DNA of 29,863 nucleotides. It comes from DATLFP01 sp035540955 (GTDB lineage: Bacteria; Actinomycetota; Acidimicrobiia; Acidimicrobiales; CADCSY01). Made by a program: the position numbers and the translations under genes. Within the stretch, counting starts at the first letter, position 1, and every line of letters starts with the position of its first letter. A model generated the notes under the pieces. That model was not told the origin of the DNA. It saw nothing but the letters and a program-made list of their open reading frames with translations, and ran no database searches. The DNA is taken from assembly GCA_035540955.1 (NCBI GenBank), contig DATLFP010000236.1:1-29863 (forward strand), given 5' to 3'. Shown piece after piece: positions 20,752-29,863 of this stretch.

Positions 20752-22268
20752 GTGCGATCCCTCGTGAGCAGCGCCGTGGGCAGCGCCGCCAGGAGGATGA
20801 TGGCAGCCGCGTAGGGCGCCGCTGCCGCGAACGACGCGTTGGCGGTGTGGCTCCACAGACGCGTGGCGAGGGTGTCCATGCCGATCGGGCGCAGCAGCAG
20901 CGTGGCCGGCAGCTCCTTCATCACGGTGAGGAACACGAGCGCGGCGCCGGCGCCCACGCCGGGGGCGGCGAGGCGGAGGGTGATCGACCGCCACGCCCCG
21001 ATCTGGGTGCGACCGAGGGAGCGGGCGACGTCCTCGAGCTCGGGCGGGGCCTGGGACACCGAGCCGTGCACGGCCCCGATGGCGAGGGAGAGGAACAGCA
21101 CGACGTAGGCGAAGACGAGCATCGAGGTCGTCTGGTACAGCGGCGTGGCGAGCCGGATCCCGAAGAACACGAGGGCGAGGGCGACCACGATCCCGGGCAG
21201 GGCGTGGCCGGCGTAGGCGGCGGCGGTGACCGCCCGCGAGAGGCGGCCGGCGTAGCGGGCCGACAGCACGCCGACGGGGATGGCGAGGGCGATCGTGGCG
21301 ACGGCGGCGAGAGCCGAGACCGTCAGCGTCGACGCCGTGGCGTCGACGACCTGCGACCAGTCGGCGCGCGACCGGCCCCGTTGCAGCCAGTGGTTGAGGC
21401 TCCAGAGCGGCACGCCGAGGCTGAACCCGACGACGCTGGCGACCGCCGCGACCGCCGGCCACCGCCACCGGCCGAGCGGCACCGGGGGAGCCGCACGGGG
21501 CGTTCCGGCGCCGACCTTGGCGGTGCGGGACTCGCCCCGGGTCCACGCGTCGACGAGGACGATGACGATGGCGAGCGCGGCCAGCACCAGGCCGAGGACG
21601 GCCGCCGGCGTCCGGTCGAAGGAGGCCCGGTAGGAGATGTAGATGACATGCGTGAGCGACTGGTAGCGCATGATCGACACCGCGCCGAAGTCGCTCAGCG
21701 CGTAGAGGCCGACGAGCAGCGCCCCGCCGGTGGCGGCGATGCGCACCTGGCGCACGGTGACCGACAGGAAGACCCGCATCGGCCTCCGGCCCAGGGAGCG
21801 GGCGACCTCTTCGAGCGCGGGGTCGCTGCGGCGGAGGGCGGCGAGCACGGGCAGGTAGACGTAGGGGAACGACACCGAGGTGAGCACGAGCCACGCGCCG
21901 CGGAAGCCGGCGAGGCTCGGGTAGCGGGCCAGCCACGCCCACGCCGCCACGTAGGACGGCAGGGCGAGGGGCATGCCGAGCGCCACCCGCCACACCCGCC
22001 GGCCGGGCAGGTCGGTGCGGGACACGAGCCACGCCGCCCCGATGCCGATCACGAGGCAGGCGGCGGTGACGGTGGCGGCCAGCCAGAGCGACCGGCCGAC
22101 GAGCTCGAGGGTGCGGTCCCGCCACAGGGTGGCCCGCACCGGTGCCCAGCCGCGCTCGGTGGCCCGCACCACGAGGTACGCGAGCGGGAGCAGCGCCACC
22201 AGCCCGGCGGCGCTGCTCCCGACCGTCAGCGGCCACGGGGCCGCGCGTCGTCTGGAGGCGATGGTCAG
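20748..22268 (-). CDS. fbpB: ABC transporter permease, ferric-iron type (FbpB-like)
   Basis: The protein (506 aa from a CTG at 22268; 483 aa from GTG 22199) is a fused two-lobe permease with about 12 membrane segments and two cytoplasmic EAA loops: LEEVARSLGRRPMRVFLSVTVRQV and LEDVARSLGRTQIGAWRSITLRLAAPGV. It forms the iron channel and docks on two copies of the ATPase. No ATG, GTG or TTG lies in frame between the upstream stop and 22199; from 22199 TM1 is cut short. CTG 22268 restores LTIASRRRAAPWPLTVGSSAAGLVALLPLAYLVV and overlaps the lipoprotein TGA as CTGA, the pattern of its neighbours, so I chose it; the start is inferred. Confidence 0.85.
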   Translation of the reverse strand: MTIASRRRAAPWPLTVGSSAAGLVALLPLAYLVVRATERGWAPVRATLWRDRTLELVGRSLWLAATVTAACLVIGIGAAWLVSRTDLPGRRVWRVALGMPLALPSYVAAWAWLARYPSLAGFRGAWLVLTSVSFPYVYLPVLAALRRSDPALEEVARSLGRRPMRVFLSVTVRQVRIAATGGALLVGLYALSDFGAVSIMRYQSLTHVIYISYRASFDRTPAAVLGLVLAALAIVIVLVDAWTRGESRTAKVGAGTPRAAPPVPLGRWRWPAVAAVASVVGFSLGVPLWSLNHWLQRGRSRADWSQVVDATASTLTVSALAAVATIALAIPVGVLSARYAGRLSRAVTAAAYAGHALPGIVVALALVFFGIRLATPLYQTTSMLVFAYVVLFLSLAIGAVHGSVSQAPPELEDVARSLGRTQIGAWRSITLRLAAPGVGAGAALVFLTVMKELPATLLLRPIGMDTLATRLWSHTANASFAAAAPYAAAIILLAALPTALLTRDRT

Positions 22269-23323
22269 CTCAGCAAGCCCACCTCGGTGAGCAGGGCCTG
22301 GCTGGCCTCGAGGGAGTCGAGGTCGGTCAGGTCGATGGCGGGTCCGTCGAGCTCGTCGAGCGGGGGCACGCCATCAGGGTCGCCGATCCCGGGCACGACC
22401 GGGTACTCCTGGGTCTCCTCCACGAAGTAGGTCTGGCCCTCCTCGGAGAGCAGGAACTCGACGAAGGCGAGGGCGCCGGGGTGCTCGGCGCCGCCCCGCA
22501 GGATGCCGGCGGCGGTGGCGTTCACGAGCCCGCCGGGGTCGCCACCGGTCGGGAACACGAGCTGGCTGTTGATCCCGTCCTCGCCGACCTCGGCCAGCAG
22601 GCGGGCCCAGTAGTAGTGGTTGATGAGGCCGATGGCGATCTCGCCGTTGTCGACGGCGGTGAGCACGTCGCCGTTGCTCGAGTACTCCTGGGCGCCGTTG
22701 GCGATCATGGCCTCGAGCCACTCCCGGGCGGCGTCTTCGCCGTGGCTGACCCGGAAGCCGGTGATGAACGCCTGGAAGCTGGCGTTGCCGGGCACCCAGG
22801 CGACCTGGCCGCGGTACCGCTCGTCGGTGAGGTCGAGCACGCCCTCGGGCACCTCGGTGACGAGGTCGGTGTTGTAGACGATCACGCGCGACCGGCCGGT
22901 GATGCCGACCCAGTTGGTGCTGTCCGCGGGACGGAAGCGCTCATCGGCGCGCTCGACGACCTCCGTGGGCAGCTCGGCGAGGAGGCCCGCCTTGTCGAGC
23001 ACGCCGACGGCGCCGACCTCCTGGGACAGGAACACGTGCGCGGGGCTGCGAGCGCCCTCTTCGAGCAGGGCGGCGCCCATCTCGGCCGAAGAGCCGTAGC
23101 GGACGCTCACGTCGTAGCCGCTCGACGCCTCGAACTGCTCGATGAGCGGGGCGACGAGCGCCTCGTCGCGCCCGCTGTAGATGACGAGCTCGCCGGCGTC
23201 CTCGGGGGCGGCCGCGGCGGTGGTCGACGTGGTCTCGGGTGCGGCGGTGCCGTCGTCGTCGTCACCGCCGCAGGCGGCGGCCACGAGGGCGAGGGGCAGG
23301 AGCAGGGCGAGCAAGCGGCGCAC
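22265..23323 (-). CDS. fbpA: Ferric-iron-binding lipoprotein of ABC importer
   Basis: The 352-aa product has a lipoprotein signal (MRRLLALLLPLALVAAACGG, Cys18), an acidic Thr/Ala-rich spacer, then the FbpA/FutA fold: ELVIYSGRDEALVAPLIEQFEASSGYDVSVRYGSSAEM and later GLINHYYWARLLAE, where paired Tyr residues bind Fe3+. It delivers ferric iron to the permease. GTG 23323 has a good GGAGG about 7 nt upstream. It heads the operon, and a clean IdeR/DtxR-type box lies 32-51 bp upstream. Annotation as a thiamine or spermidine binder is less likely given the YY iron site and the box. Confidence 0.9.
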   Translation of the reverse strand: MRRLLALLLPLALVAAACGGDDDDGTAAPETTSTTAAAAPEDAGELVIYSGRDEALVAPLIEQFEASSGYDVSVRYGSSAEMGAALLEEGARSPAHVFLSQEVGAVGVLDKAGLLAELPTEVVERADERFRPADSTNWVGITGRSRVIVYNTDLVTEVPEGVLDLTDERYRGQVAWVPGNASFQAFITGFRVSHGEDAAREWLEAMIANGAQEYSSNGDVLTAVDNGEIAIGLINHYYWARLLAEVGEDGINSQLVFPTGGDPGGLVNATAAGILRGGAEHPGALAFVEFLLSEEGQTYFVEETQEYPVVPGIGDPDGVPPLDELDGPAIDLTDLDSLEASQALLTEVGLLS

Positions 23324-23354
23324 GGTCGTTCCTCCGGTCAGGGGACTGTCCGGC

Positions 23355-23374
23355 GCAGGTTAGGCATACCTAAC
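23355..23374. promoter_or_regulatory. IdeR/DtxR-type iron box
   Basis: GTTAGGCATACCTAAC (23359-23374) is a palindrome with perfect 6-bp arms; set against the 19-bp consensus TTAGGTTAGGCTAACCTAA the segment from 23355 agrees at 15 of 19 positions. It lies upstream of the iron-binding lipoprotein gene, between it and a divergent membrane-protein gene. Iron-loaded IdeR should repress here and iron shortage should raise importer expression. A promoter for the minus strand overlapping the box is expected but its hexamers are not clear. Confidence 0.8.
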
Positions 23375-23451
23375 GCCAAGCGCGCAATCGCGGCGGGGGA
23401 TGCTCACTACGCTCGGGCGCGACCCCCCTCCGACCAGGCAAAGGGGTGCCG

Positions 23452-24105
23452 ATGAGCTTCAGGCGGATGGCGGCGTGGTTCGGCGTCGCGTTCGTCGCCG
23501 TGAACGTGATCGGGTTCGCGCTCGGGGGCTCGCCCCCGGCCCCCGAGGACGGTCCGGCGGAGATCGTGCGCTACATCGAGGACGGCGGCTCGACCCTCAA
23601 GGTCGGGCTGCTGGTGAGCGGCCTCGGCATGCTCCTCTTCCTCGTCTACATCGCCGGTTTCGTGGCGATGGTCCGCAGCGGCGACCGGGCCCGGGGCGAG
23701 GCGTACGGGCTCGTCGTGCTGCTGGCCGCCGTGCTCGCGGCCGGGCTGGCCAGCGTGGGCCTGCTCGCCAACGCCGTGCTCGCGCTGCGGGGGGTGTCCT
23801 CGCTCGAGCCCGCCACCACCCGGCTGACCTGGGATCTGTCGATGGTCGCCTACGGCCTCGGCATGACCTTCGTGGTGCCGCTCGGGCTGGCGTCGGCGGT
23901 CGCCGTGCTGCAGCGGGGCCTGCTGCCGCGCTGGTTCGGCTACCTCTCGGTGGTCGTCGGCGTGCTCGGCTTCAGCGGCTTCGCCTCGGTCGTCTACGGC
24001 TCGAACCTGTCGTCGCTCGCCTTTGCCGGGTATGCCGGCCTGCTCGTGTGGGTGCTGGCCGGCGCCGTCGCCCTGCTGCGCGAGGCCGAACCGCAGGTCG
24101 CGTAG
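23452..24105 (+). CDS. Six-TM-like membrane protein of unknown function
   Basis: The 217-aa protein starts MSFRRMAAWFGVAFVAVNVIGFALGGSPPAPEDGPAEIVRYIEDGGSTLKVGLLVSGLGMLLFLVYIAGF, with about six hydrophobic segments, ending LLVWVLAGAVALLREAEPQVA. The first loop motif (P..I..Y...) followed by a TM pair is shared by a group of actinobacterial hypothetical membrane proteins. ATG 23452 has AAAGGGG 7-8 nt upstream; GTG 23446 is an alternative. TACGCT (23408-23413) may be its -10. It is divergent from the iron importer, with the iron box 78 bp upstream, so iron control is possible but unproved. It converges on the peptide ABC operon with 9 bp between. Confidence 0.72.
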   Translation: MSFRRMAAWFGVAFVAVNVIGFALGGSPPAPEDGPAEIVRYIEDGGSTLKVGLLVSGLGMLLFLVYIAGFVAMVRSGDRARGEAYGLVVLLAAVLAAGLASVGLLANAVLALRGVSSLEPATTRLTWDLSMVAYGLGMTFVVPLGLASAVAVLQRGLLPRWFGYLSVVVGVLGFSGFASVVYGSNLSSLAFAGYAGLLVWVLAGAVALLREAEPQVA

Positions 24106-24114
24106 GCATCCCGC

Positions 24115-25106
24115 TCAGGTGGGGGCGACCGCCTCGGCGAAGTGGCAGGCGGCGAAGTGGTCGGGCGCCACCTCCCGCATGGTCGGCTCCTCCACCTGGC
24201 ACACGGCGGCCGCCATCGGGCAGCGCGTGCGGAAGCGGCAGCCGCTGGGCGGGTCGATGGGCGACGGCAGGTCGCCGGCGAGGACGTTGTCGCCGAGCAC
24301 GGCGTCGGGGTCGGGCTCGGGGACCGCCTCGAGCAGCGCCTTCGTGTACGGGTGGGCGGGTCGCTCGTAGAGCTGCTCCGACGGACCGATCTCGCACAGC
24401 TTGCCGAGATACATCACGGCCACCCGGTCGCTCACGTTCTTCACGACCGCGAGGTCGTGGGCGATGAACAGAAGGGTGAGCCCGTAGCGCTCCTTGGTCT
24501 CCTCGAGCAGGTTGAGGATCTGCGCCTGCACCGACACGTCGAGGGCGGAGACTGGCTCGTCGCAGATGAGCACTGCGGGGTCGAGCGCGAGGGAGCGAGC
24601 GATGCAGATGCGCTGGCACTGGCCGCCGGAGAACTGGTGGGGCCGGCGGTCGCCGATCGTGTCCGGGTCGAGCCCGACGTCGCGCAGTACGCCGGCGACG
24701 ACGTCGCCCGCCTCGTCCCGCCGGCCCCAGATGGTGAGGCCCTCGGCGACGATGTCGCGCACCTTGCGACGGGGGTTCAGCGACGAGATCGGGTCCTGGT
24801 AGATCATCTGCAGGCGGGGCCGGGTGCGGCGCAGCTCCTTGCTGTCGAGCTCGGTGAGGTCGCGGCCCTCGAAGATCACCTTGCCGGCGGTGGGGCGGGG
24901 CACCTGCATCACCGCTCGGGCCGCGGTCGACTTGCCGCAGCCCGACTCCCCGACGAGCCCGAGCGTCTCGCCGGCGGCGAGGTCGAAGCTCACGTCGGAC
25001 ACCGCGTGCACCGTGCCCCGGCCGGTCGGGAACTCGACGACGAGGTGGCGGACCGAGAGCACGATGTCGTCGCGCTCGCGCAGGTGGGCGATCCCCGAGC
25101 CCGCCA

Positions 25107-25107
<1 letters not shown>
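24115..25107 (-). CDS. oppF: Oligopeptide/dipeptide ABC ATPase (OppF type)
   Basis: The 330-aa ATPase has Walker A GESGCGKST (53-61), Q-loop YQDPISSLNPRRKV, signature FSGGQCQRICIARSL, Walker B AVLICDEPVSALDV and switch His in IAHDLAVV. The C-terminal oligo-HPY region has HPYTKALLEAVP and GCRFRTRCPMAAAVCQ...HFAACHF, the four-Cys motif of peptide ABC ATPases. A Cys (SGGQCQR) replaces the usual Gln/Arg in the signature, a small oddity. ATG at 25105-25107 overlaps the upstream TGA (TGATG). It is the last gene of the peptide importer operon. Confidence 0.9.
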
Positions 25108-26206
<1,099 letters not shown>

Positions 26207-26210
<4 letters not shown>

Positions 26211-27133
26211 AGGTTCGCCTCCCGCACGTCGAAGCGCCGGCGGAGGATGTCGCCGGCGAAGTTGAGCGAGAGCACGGTGAGGAACATGGCGGCCGACGGG
26301 ATGAGCGCCACGTGCGGCGAGGAGTGCAGGTGGCGCTTGCCCTCGGCGATCATCCCGCCCCAGGTGGCGGCCGGCGCCTCGACCGAGAGGCCGAGGAACG
26401 CGAGCGTGCCCTCGAGCACGATGATCACGCCCATCGCCACGAGCCCGAACGCCATCACCGGGAGCACGACGTTGGGGGCGATCTCGCGGAACAGGAGGCG
26501 CAGCTTGGTGGCGCCCATCGTGTGGGCGGCGAGCACGAACTCGCGCTGGGCCACGGCCAGCGTGTTCGCGCGGGCGACGCGCGTGTACACCGGTATCGAG
26601 AGGAAGCCGATCACGAGCGAGATCACCGACAGGCTCTGGCCCACGTAGGCGAGGAGGACGAGCAGGAGCACGAGGCCCGGGAACGCGAGGATGATGTTGA
26701 TCACCGACATGAGCACGGTGTCGAACAGGCCGCGCGTGAAGCCGGCGACCATCCCGAGCGTGCCGCCGACGCTCATGCCGACGACGACCGCGGTGAGGCT
26801 CACGGTCAGCGACACGCGGGCGCCGTGGACGAGCCGGGCCATGGAGTCGCGGCCGAGCCCGTCGGTCCCCAGCGGGTAGTCGGCGCTCGGGGTGGCGAGC
26901 CGGTCGCTGATGTTCTGCCCGTTCGGATCGGGCACCGGGAGCACGTCGGCGAACAGCGCGCAGAACACGACGACGCCGAGCCAGCCGACCGCCAGCCAGA
27001 AGAGCACGCCCTGGCGCCGCCGGCGCGCCGGCGGCGCCGTGCCGGGGCGAAGCGGGTCGAGCCCGTCGTCGTCGAGCTCGGCGGGGCCGACTTCGATGAG
27101 CGGGGGGTCAGGTTCGAGCCGCGGTTCGCCCAT
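26207..27133 (-). CDS. oppC: Peptide ABC permease (OppC/DppC type)
   Basis: The 308-aa permease opens with an acidic/proline cytosolic tail of about 42 residues, then TM1 GVLFWLAVGWLGVVVFCALFADVLP, the family loop HPLGTDxxGRDxxSR-like element YPLGTDGLGRDSMARLVHGARVSL, four or five more TM segments, and the EAA loop around TLAVAQREFVLAAHTMGATKLRLLFREIAPN. It forms one half of the peptide channel with OppB, overlapping oppB by 26 bp and oppD by 4 bp. Confidence 0.9.
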
Positions 27134-28070
27134 GCCGGATCCTGGGATCGAGGTACGAGTAGACGATGTCGACGATGAAGTTGACGAGGACGTAGGACAC
27201 GGCCACGACGAGGGCGATGCCCTGCACCATGATGAGGTCGCGCTGGTAGACGGAGTCGACGAGCAGCCGGCCGACGCCGGGCAGTGCGAACAGCGTCTCG
27301 ATGACGACCGAGCCGGTCATGACCGCGCCGACCTGCAGGCCCACCACGGTGAGCAGCGAGAACGACGAGGGCCGGAGGGCGTGGCGCAGGAGGATCCAGA
27401 ACGTCGGCATGCCCTTGGCCCGGGCGAGGGCGATGTAGTCCTCCTGGAGGGTCCCGATCATGTCGCTGCGGAGGAGGCGGGTGTAGACGGCGAGCTCGCC
27501 GACGGCGAGCGACGCCGCTGGCAGCAGCGCGGCGCGCAGGTTCTGGCCGAGGTCGTCGGAGATCCGGGTCCAGCCGGTGGCCGGCAACCAGCCGAGGTTC
27601 ACGGCGAAGACGAGGATCAGGACGAGCGCCATCATGAAGCTCGGGATCGACAGGAGCATGAAGCTGCCGCCCGTCACCACCCGGTCGACGGGCCCGCCCG
27701 ACCGGTAGGCCGAGATCATCCCCAGCGGCACGGCCACGAGAAGGGCGAAGCCGATGGCCATGCCGCCGATCTGCACGGTCACCGGGAGGCGCTCGATGAT
27801 CGCGTCGCGGACCTGCTGGTTCGTCCGGTACGAGCGGCCGAGGTCGCCGGTGGCGGCGTCGCCCAGCCACCGCACGTACCGGACCGGCAGCGCGTCGTCG
27901 AGCCGGAGCTCGGCCCGCACGGCCGCGAGCCGCTCCGGCGTCGCGCTCTGCGGGCCGAGGATCTGCTCGGCGGGGTCACCGGGCAGCAGGCTCGTGAGCA
28001 GGAACGTGAGGAACGAGACCGCCAGCAGGGTGGCGATCAGAGGCGGCAGCCGGCGCAGCACCGCTCGCAT
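27108..28070 (-). CDS. oppB: Peptide ABC permease (OppB/DppB type)
   Basis: The 320-aa permease starts MRAVLRRLPPLIATLLAVSFLTFLLTSLLPGDPAEQILGP, the typical GDPA... after TM1, then ALPVRYVRWLGDAATGDLGRSYRTNQQV and about five more TM segments; the EAA loop is LLRSDMIGTLQEDYIALARAKGMPTFWILLRHALRPS. It pairs with OppC as the channel. ATG 28070 has GGAGG close upstream and lies 21 bp after the binding-protein stop. No unusual residue was seen. Confidence 0.92.
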   Translation of the reverse strand: MRAVLRRLPPLIATLLAVSFLTFLLTSLLPGDPAEQILGPQSATPERLAAVRAELRLDDALPVRYVRWLGDAATGDLGRSYRTNQQVRDAIIERLPVTVQIGGMAIGFALLVAVPLGMISAYRSGGPVDRVVTGGSFMLLSIPSFMMALVLILVFAVNLGWLPATGWTRISDDLGQNLRAALLPAASLAVGELAVYTRLLRSDMIGTLQEDYIALARAKGMPTFWILLRHALRPSSFSLLTVVGLQVGAVMTGSVVIETLFALPGVGRLLVDSVYQRDLIMVQGIALVVAVSYVLVNFIVDIVYSYLDPRIRHGRTAART

Positions 28071-28091
28071 CGCTCCTCCGTCCTGCCCCGG

Positions 28092-29771
28092 CTACCCGAC
28101 GCGCCAGACGTGACCCCACATGGTCGTCGCTCCCGGCACACCCTCGCCCATGGTGCCGTCGGGGAAGACCCAGCGGTCGAGGTTGCGCACCGGCTCGCGG
28201 GCGCCGAGGGTCGTGAGCGTGCCGGCGGTGAAGGTGTTCGGCACGTTCTCGGCGAGCACGAGCGAGATCTCCTCGACGGCCTGCTTGCGGGCGTCGAAGT
28301 CGGTCGTGGTGCGGAGGATCTGCAGGTTGGTGTCGATGTCGGGGTGGGTGAACCGCGTGAAGTTGAGCGGGCTGCCCTCGCCGAAGGCGTCGGAGAAGAC
28401 CCGGTAGGGGTCGTCCTGGCTGCCCACCCGCCAGCACTTGGCGTCGAAGTCGCCGGCGATGGCCTGGCTCACGTGGGTGGCCTGCTCGACCTGGTTGAGG
28501 TTCACCTGGATGCCGACCGCTCCCCACTGCGCCTGGTACACCTGCGACAGCTCGATCAGGCTCGGGTCGGGCGGGCAGTCGAACTGGAAGGTCACCGGGT
28601 CGCCGGCGGCCTTGCCGTCGGAGCGGTTCGGGTCGCTCGTGTACTCGTCGAGCAGCCGCGCCGCCTCGTCGGGGTCGTTGGTGGGCCACGCCGCCGCTGC
28701 GGCCTCGGAGAACCACGGGCTGTCGGGGCTGAAGTACTGGGTGTGCGGCGGCGTGAGCCCGGTCCCACCCAGGACCTCGATCAGGTCGTCCTGGTTGAGG
28801 GCGTAGGCGATGGCCTGCCGGACCCGGACGTCGTCGAACGGCGGCCGGCCGGTGTTGAAGATGGCCGAGCCGCTGTTGTTGCCGATGTGCTCGAAGCTGG
28901 TGACGCCGCTGATGTCGCGGATCTGGCGGATCGCGCTCTGGCGCAGGCTCTGGATCACGTCGATGTCGCCCGAGGCGAGGCTCTGGATGCGGGTGTCCTC
29001 GTCGGGGATCGGCCGGAAGATGATCTGGTCGAGGTAGGGCAGGCCCTCCTGCCAGTAGTTCTCGTTCTTCGTGAGCACCAGCCGGTTGTCGCGCTGCCAC
29101 TCGCCGAACACGAACGGCCCGGTGCCGACCGGCCGGGAGCCGGCGTCCTCGCCGGCGGCCTCCGCGGCGGTCGGAGAGAACACCCAGCCGACGGCGCCGG
29201 CGAGCACGTCGCCGAACGCGGCGTTGGGCTGGCTGAGCCGGTAGACGACGGTGAGGTCGTCGACGACCTCGAGGGACTCGACGTCTTCGACCTGGCCGGC
29301 GAGGTTGGAGCCGTCGGCCTTGATGTAGTCGTCGAACACGGTCTTGACGGCGTCGGCGTCGAGCGGGGTGCCGTCGTGGAACTGCACGCCGTCCCGCAGC
29401 GTGAGGGTCCACTCGGTGAGGTCGTCGTTCGACTCGAGCGACTGCGCCAGGTACGGCTGGTGCTCGCCGTTCTCGTCGCGACGCATCATCGGGTCGTAGA
29501 TGGCGAGAGCGACGTTGATGCCGGGGTTGGAGAAGTTGGCCGAACCCGGCAGCCAGCTGTTGGTCTCCGCCTCGAGGCCGACGGTGATCGATCCGCCGTA
29601 GACGGGGTCACCGGGATCGGGCCGCTCCTCGTCGGGAGCGGTCGTGCCACCCCCGCTGCCGCCACCGTCGTCGTCGTCGCCACCGCACGCGGCAGCGACG
29701 AGACCCAACACCGCCAGCACGGCGAACAGCCGCAGAAGAAGCCCAGCTCGGTGCCTGTCCGGAGTCGTCAC
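28092..29771 (-). CDS. oppA: Family-5 extracellular solute-binding lipoprotein (peptide)
   Basis: The 559-aa product has a lipoprotein signal (residues 1-29: LLLRLFAVLAVLGLVAAACGG, Cys29), an acidic DDDDGGGSGGG spacer and a complete family-5 binding protein: GGSITVGLEAETNSWLPGS, LAQSLESNDDLTEWTLTLRDGVQFHDGTPLDADAVK, RPVGTGPFVFGEW, and 'FDDVRVRQAIAYALNQ'. It captures peptides or similar ligands and feeds OppBC. The specificity cannot be read. GTG 29771 has GGGGGAG 5 nt upstream. First gene of the operon oppABCDF. Confidence 0.92.
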   Translation of the reverse strand: MTTPDRHRAGLLLRLFAVLAVLGLVAAACGGDDDDGGGSGGGTTAPDEERPDPGDPVYGGSITVGLEAETNSWLPGSANFSNPGINVALAIYDPMMRRDENGEHQPYLAQSLESNDDLTEWTLTLRDGVQFHDGTPLDADAVKTVFDDYIKADGSNLAGQVEDVESLEVVDDLTVVYRLSQPNAAFGDVLAGAVGWVFSPTAAEAAGEDAGSRPVGTGPFVFGEWQRDNRLVLTKNENYWQEGLPYLDQIIFRPIPDEDTRIQSLASGDIDVIQSLRQSAIRQIRDISGVTSFEHIGNNSGSAIFNTGRPPFDDVRVRQAIAYALNQDDLIEVLGGTGLTPPHTQYFSPDSPWFSEAAAAAWPTNDPDEAARLLDEYTSDPNRSDGKAAGDPVTFQFDCPPDPSLIELSQVYQAQWGAVGIQVNLNQVEQATHVSQAIAGDFDAKCWRVGSQDDPYRVFSDAFGEGSPLNFTRFTHPDIDTNLQILRTTTDFDARKQAVEEISLVLAENVPNTFTAGTLTTLGAREPVRNLDRWVFPDGTMGEGVPGATTMWGHVWRVG

Positions 29772-29826
29772 AACTCCCCCTTCGTCGGGTCAGACCGCGC
29801 GTTGGCGGCACAAGTGCACAACGGAG

Positions 29827-29832
29827 ACCGTA
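29827..29832 (-). promoter_or_regulatory. Possible -10 (TACGGT) for the peptide operon
   Basis: On the minus strand TACGGT lies about 55 nt before GTG 29771, followed by a leader with a Shine-Dalgarno. A 7-bp inverted repeat CCGGCGG/CCGCCGG (29838-29844 and 29853-29859) lies just upstream, over the -35 zone. Neither is strong evidence. Confidence 0.3.
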
Positions 29833-29863
29833 GAGCACCGGCGGTCGTGTCGCCGCCGGCATG

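Noticed and set aside
29608..29862. 84-codon minus frame at the window end
   Set aside because: It is out of phase with the peptide-binding lipoprotein, Arg-rich, and overlaps its signal peptide and leader.

Overview
The window is very GC-rich, densely packed bacterial DNA: short intergenic gaps, many 4-base ATGA/GTGA overlaps, frequent GTG starts, and many genes that seem to lack a leader (a TANNNT-like hexamer exactly 7 nt before the start codon). Gene content (an SCO6745-family protein, LigC-type ligase, FliA/WhiG-type sigma factor, an IdeR/DtxR-like iron box) points to Actinomycetota, most likely class Acidimicrobiia. The class assignment is inference from gene style, not from a marker gene.

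Region 1 (1-2017) reads as the right end of an integrated element. It has two diverging sets of small accessory genes around a control region with a strong hairpin and two copies of a TTTCCGATCGG(A/C)AA operator. The set on + begins with an AlpA/Xis-like winged-HTH protein. The element ends at 1966-2017 in a displaced 3' half of a tRNA-Ile(GAU), the typical scar of tyrosine-recombinase integration. The orientation of the half-tRNA places the element, its integrase and the intact tRNA to the left, outside the window.

Region 2 (2018-7170, mostly + strand) is chromosomal: a 45-aa membrane peptide abutting the att scar, a saccharopine-dehydrogenase-like Rossmann protein, a sigma-28-like factor facing a FlgN-like chaperone, a ribbon-helix-helix-like protein with an 8-bp-period GTAAT triplet over its promoter, an amidase, a 40-aa peptide and a probable lipoprotein.

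Region 3 (7239-12096, - strand) is one five-gene operon: epoxide-hydrolase-type alpha/beta hydrolase, SCO6745-family protein, M42-like metallopeptidase, Fpg/Nei-type DNA glycosylase and LigC-type ATP-dependent ligase. The last two form a plausible base-excision-repair pair.

Region 4 (12183-19707) holds a ferritin-like diiron protein, cysteinyl-tRNA synthetase (overlapping it tail to tail), a 5-TM protein with a His-rich linker and a conserved C-terminal domain behind an inverted-repeat operator, a GH78-like glycosidase whose GTG start lies in a long hairpin, a 50-aa protein and a type-B carboxylesterase.

Region 5 (19685-29771) is transport: a ferric-iron ABC importer (binding lipoprotein, permease, ATPase) downstream of a clear IdeR/DtxR box, a divergent membrane protein, and a five-gene oligopeptide/dipeptide ABC importer (binding lipoprotein, two permeases, two ATPases). 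No CRISPR array, rRNA, complete tRNA or IS was seen, and no gene-free stretch exceeds about 190 bp.
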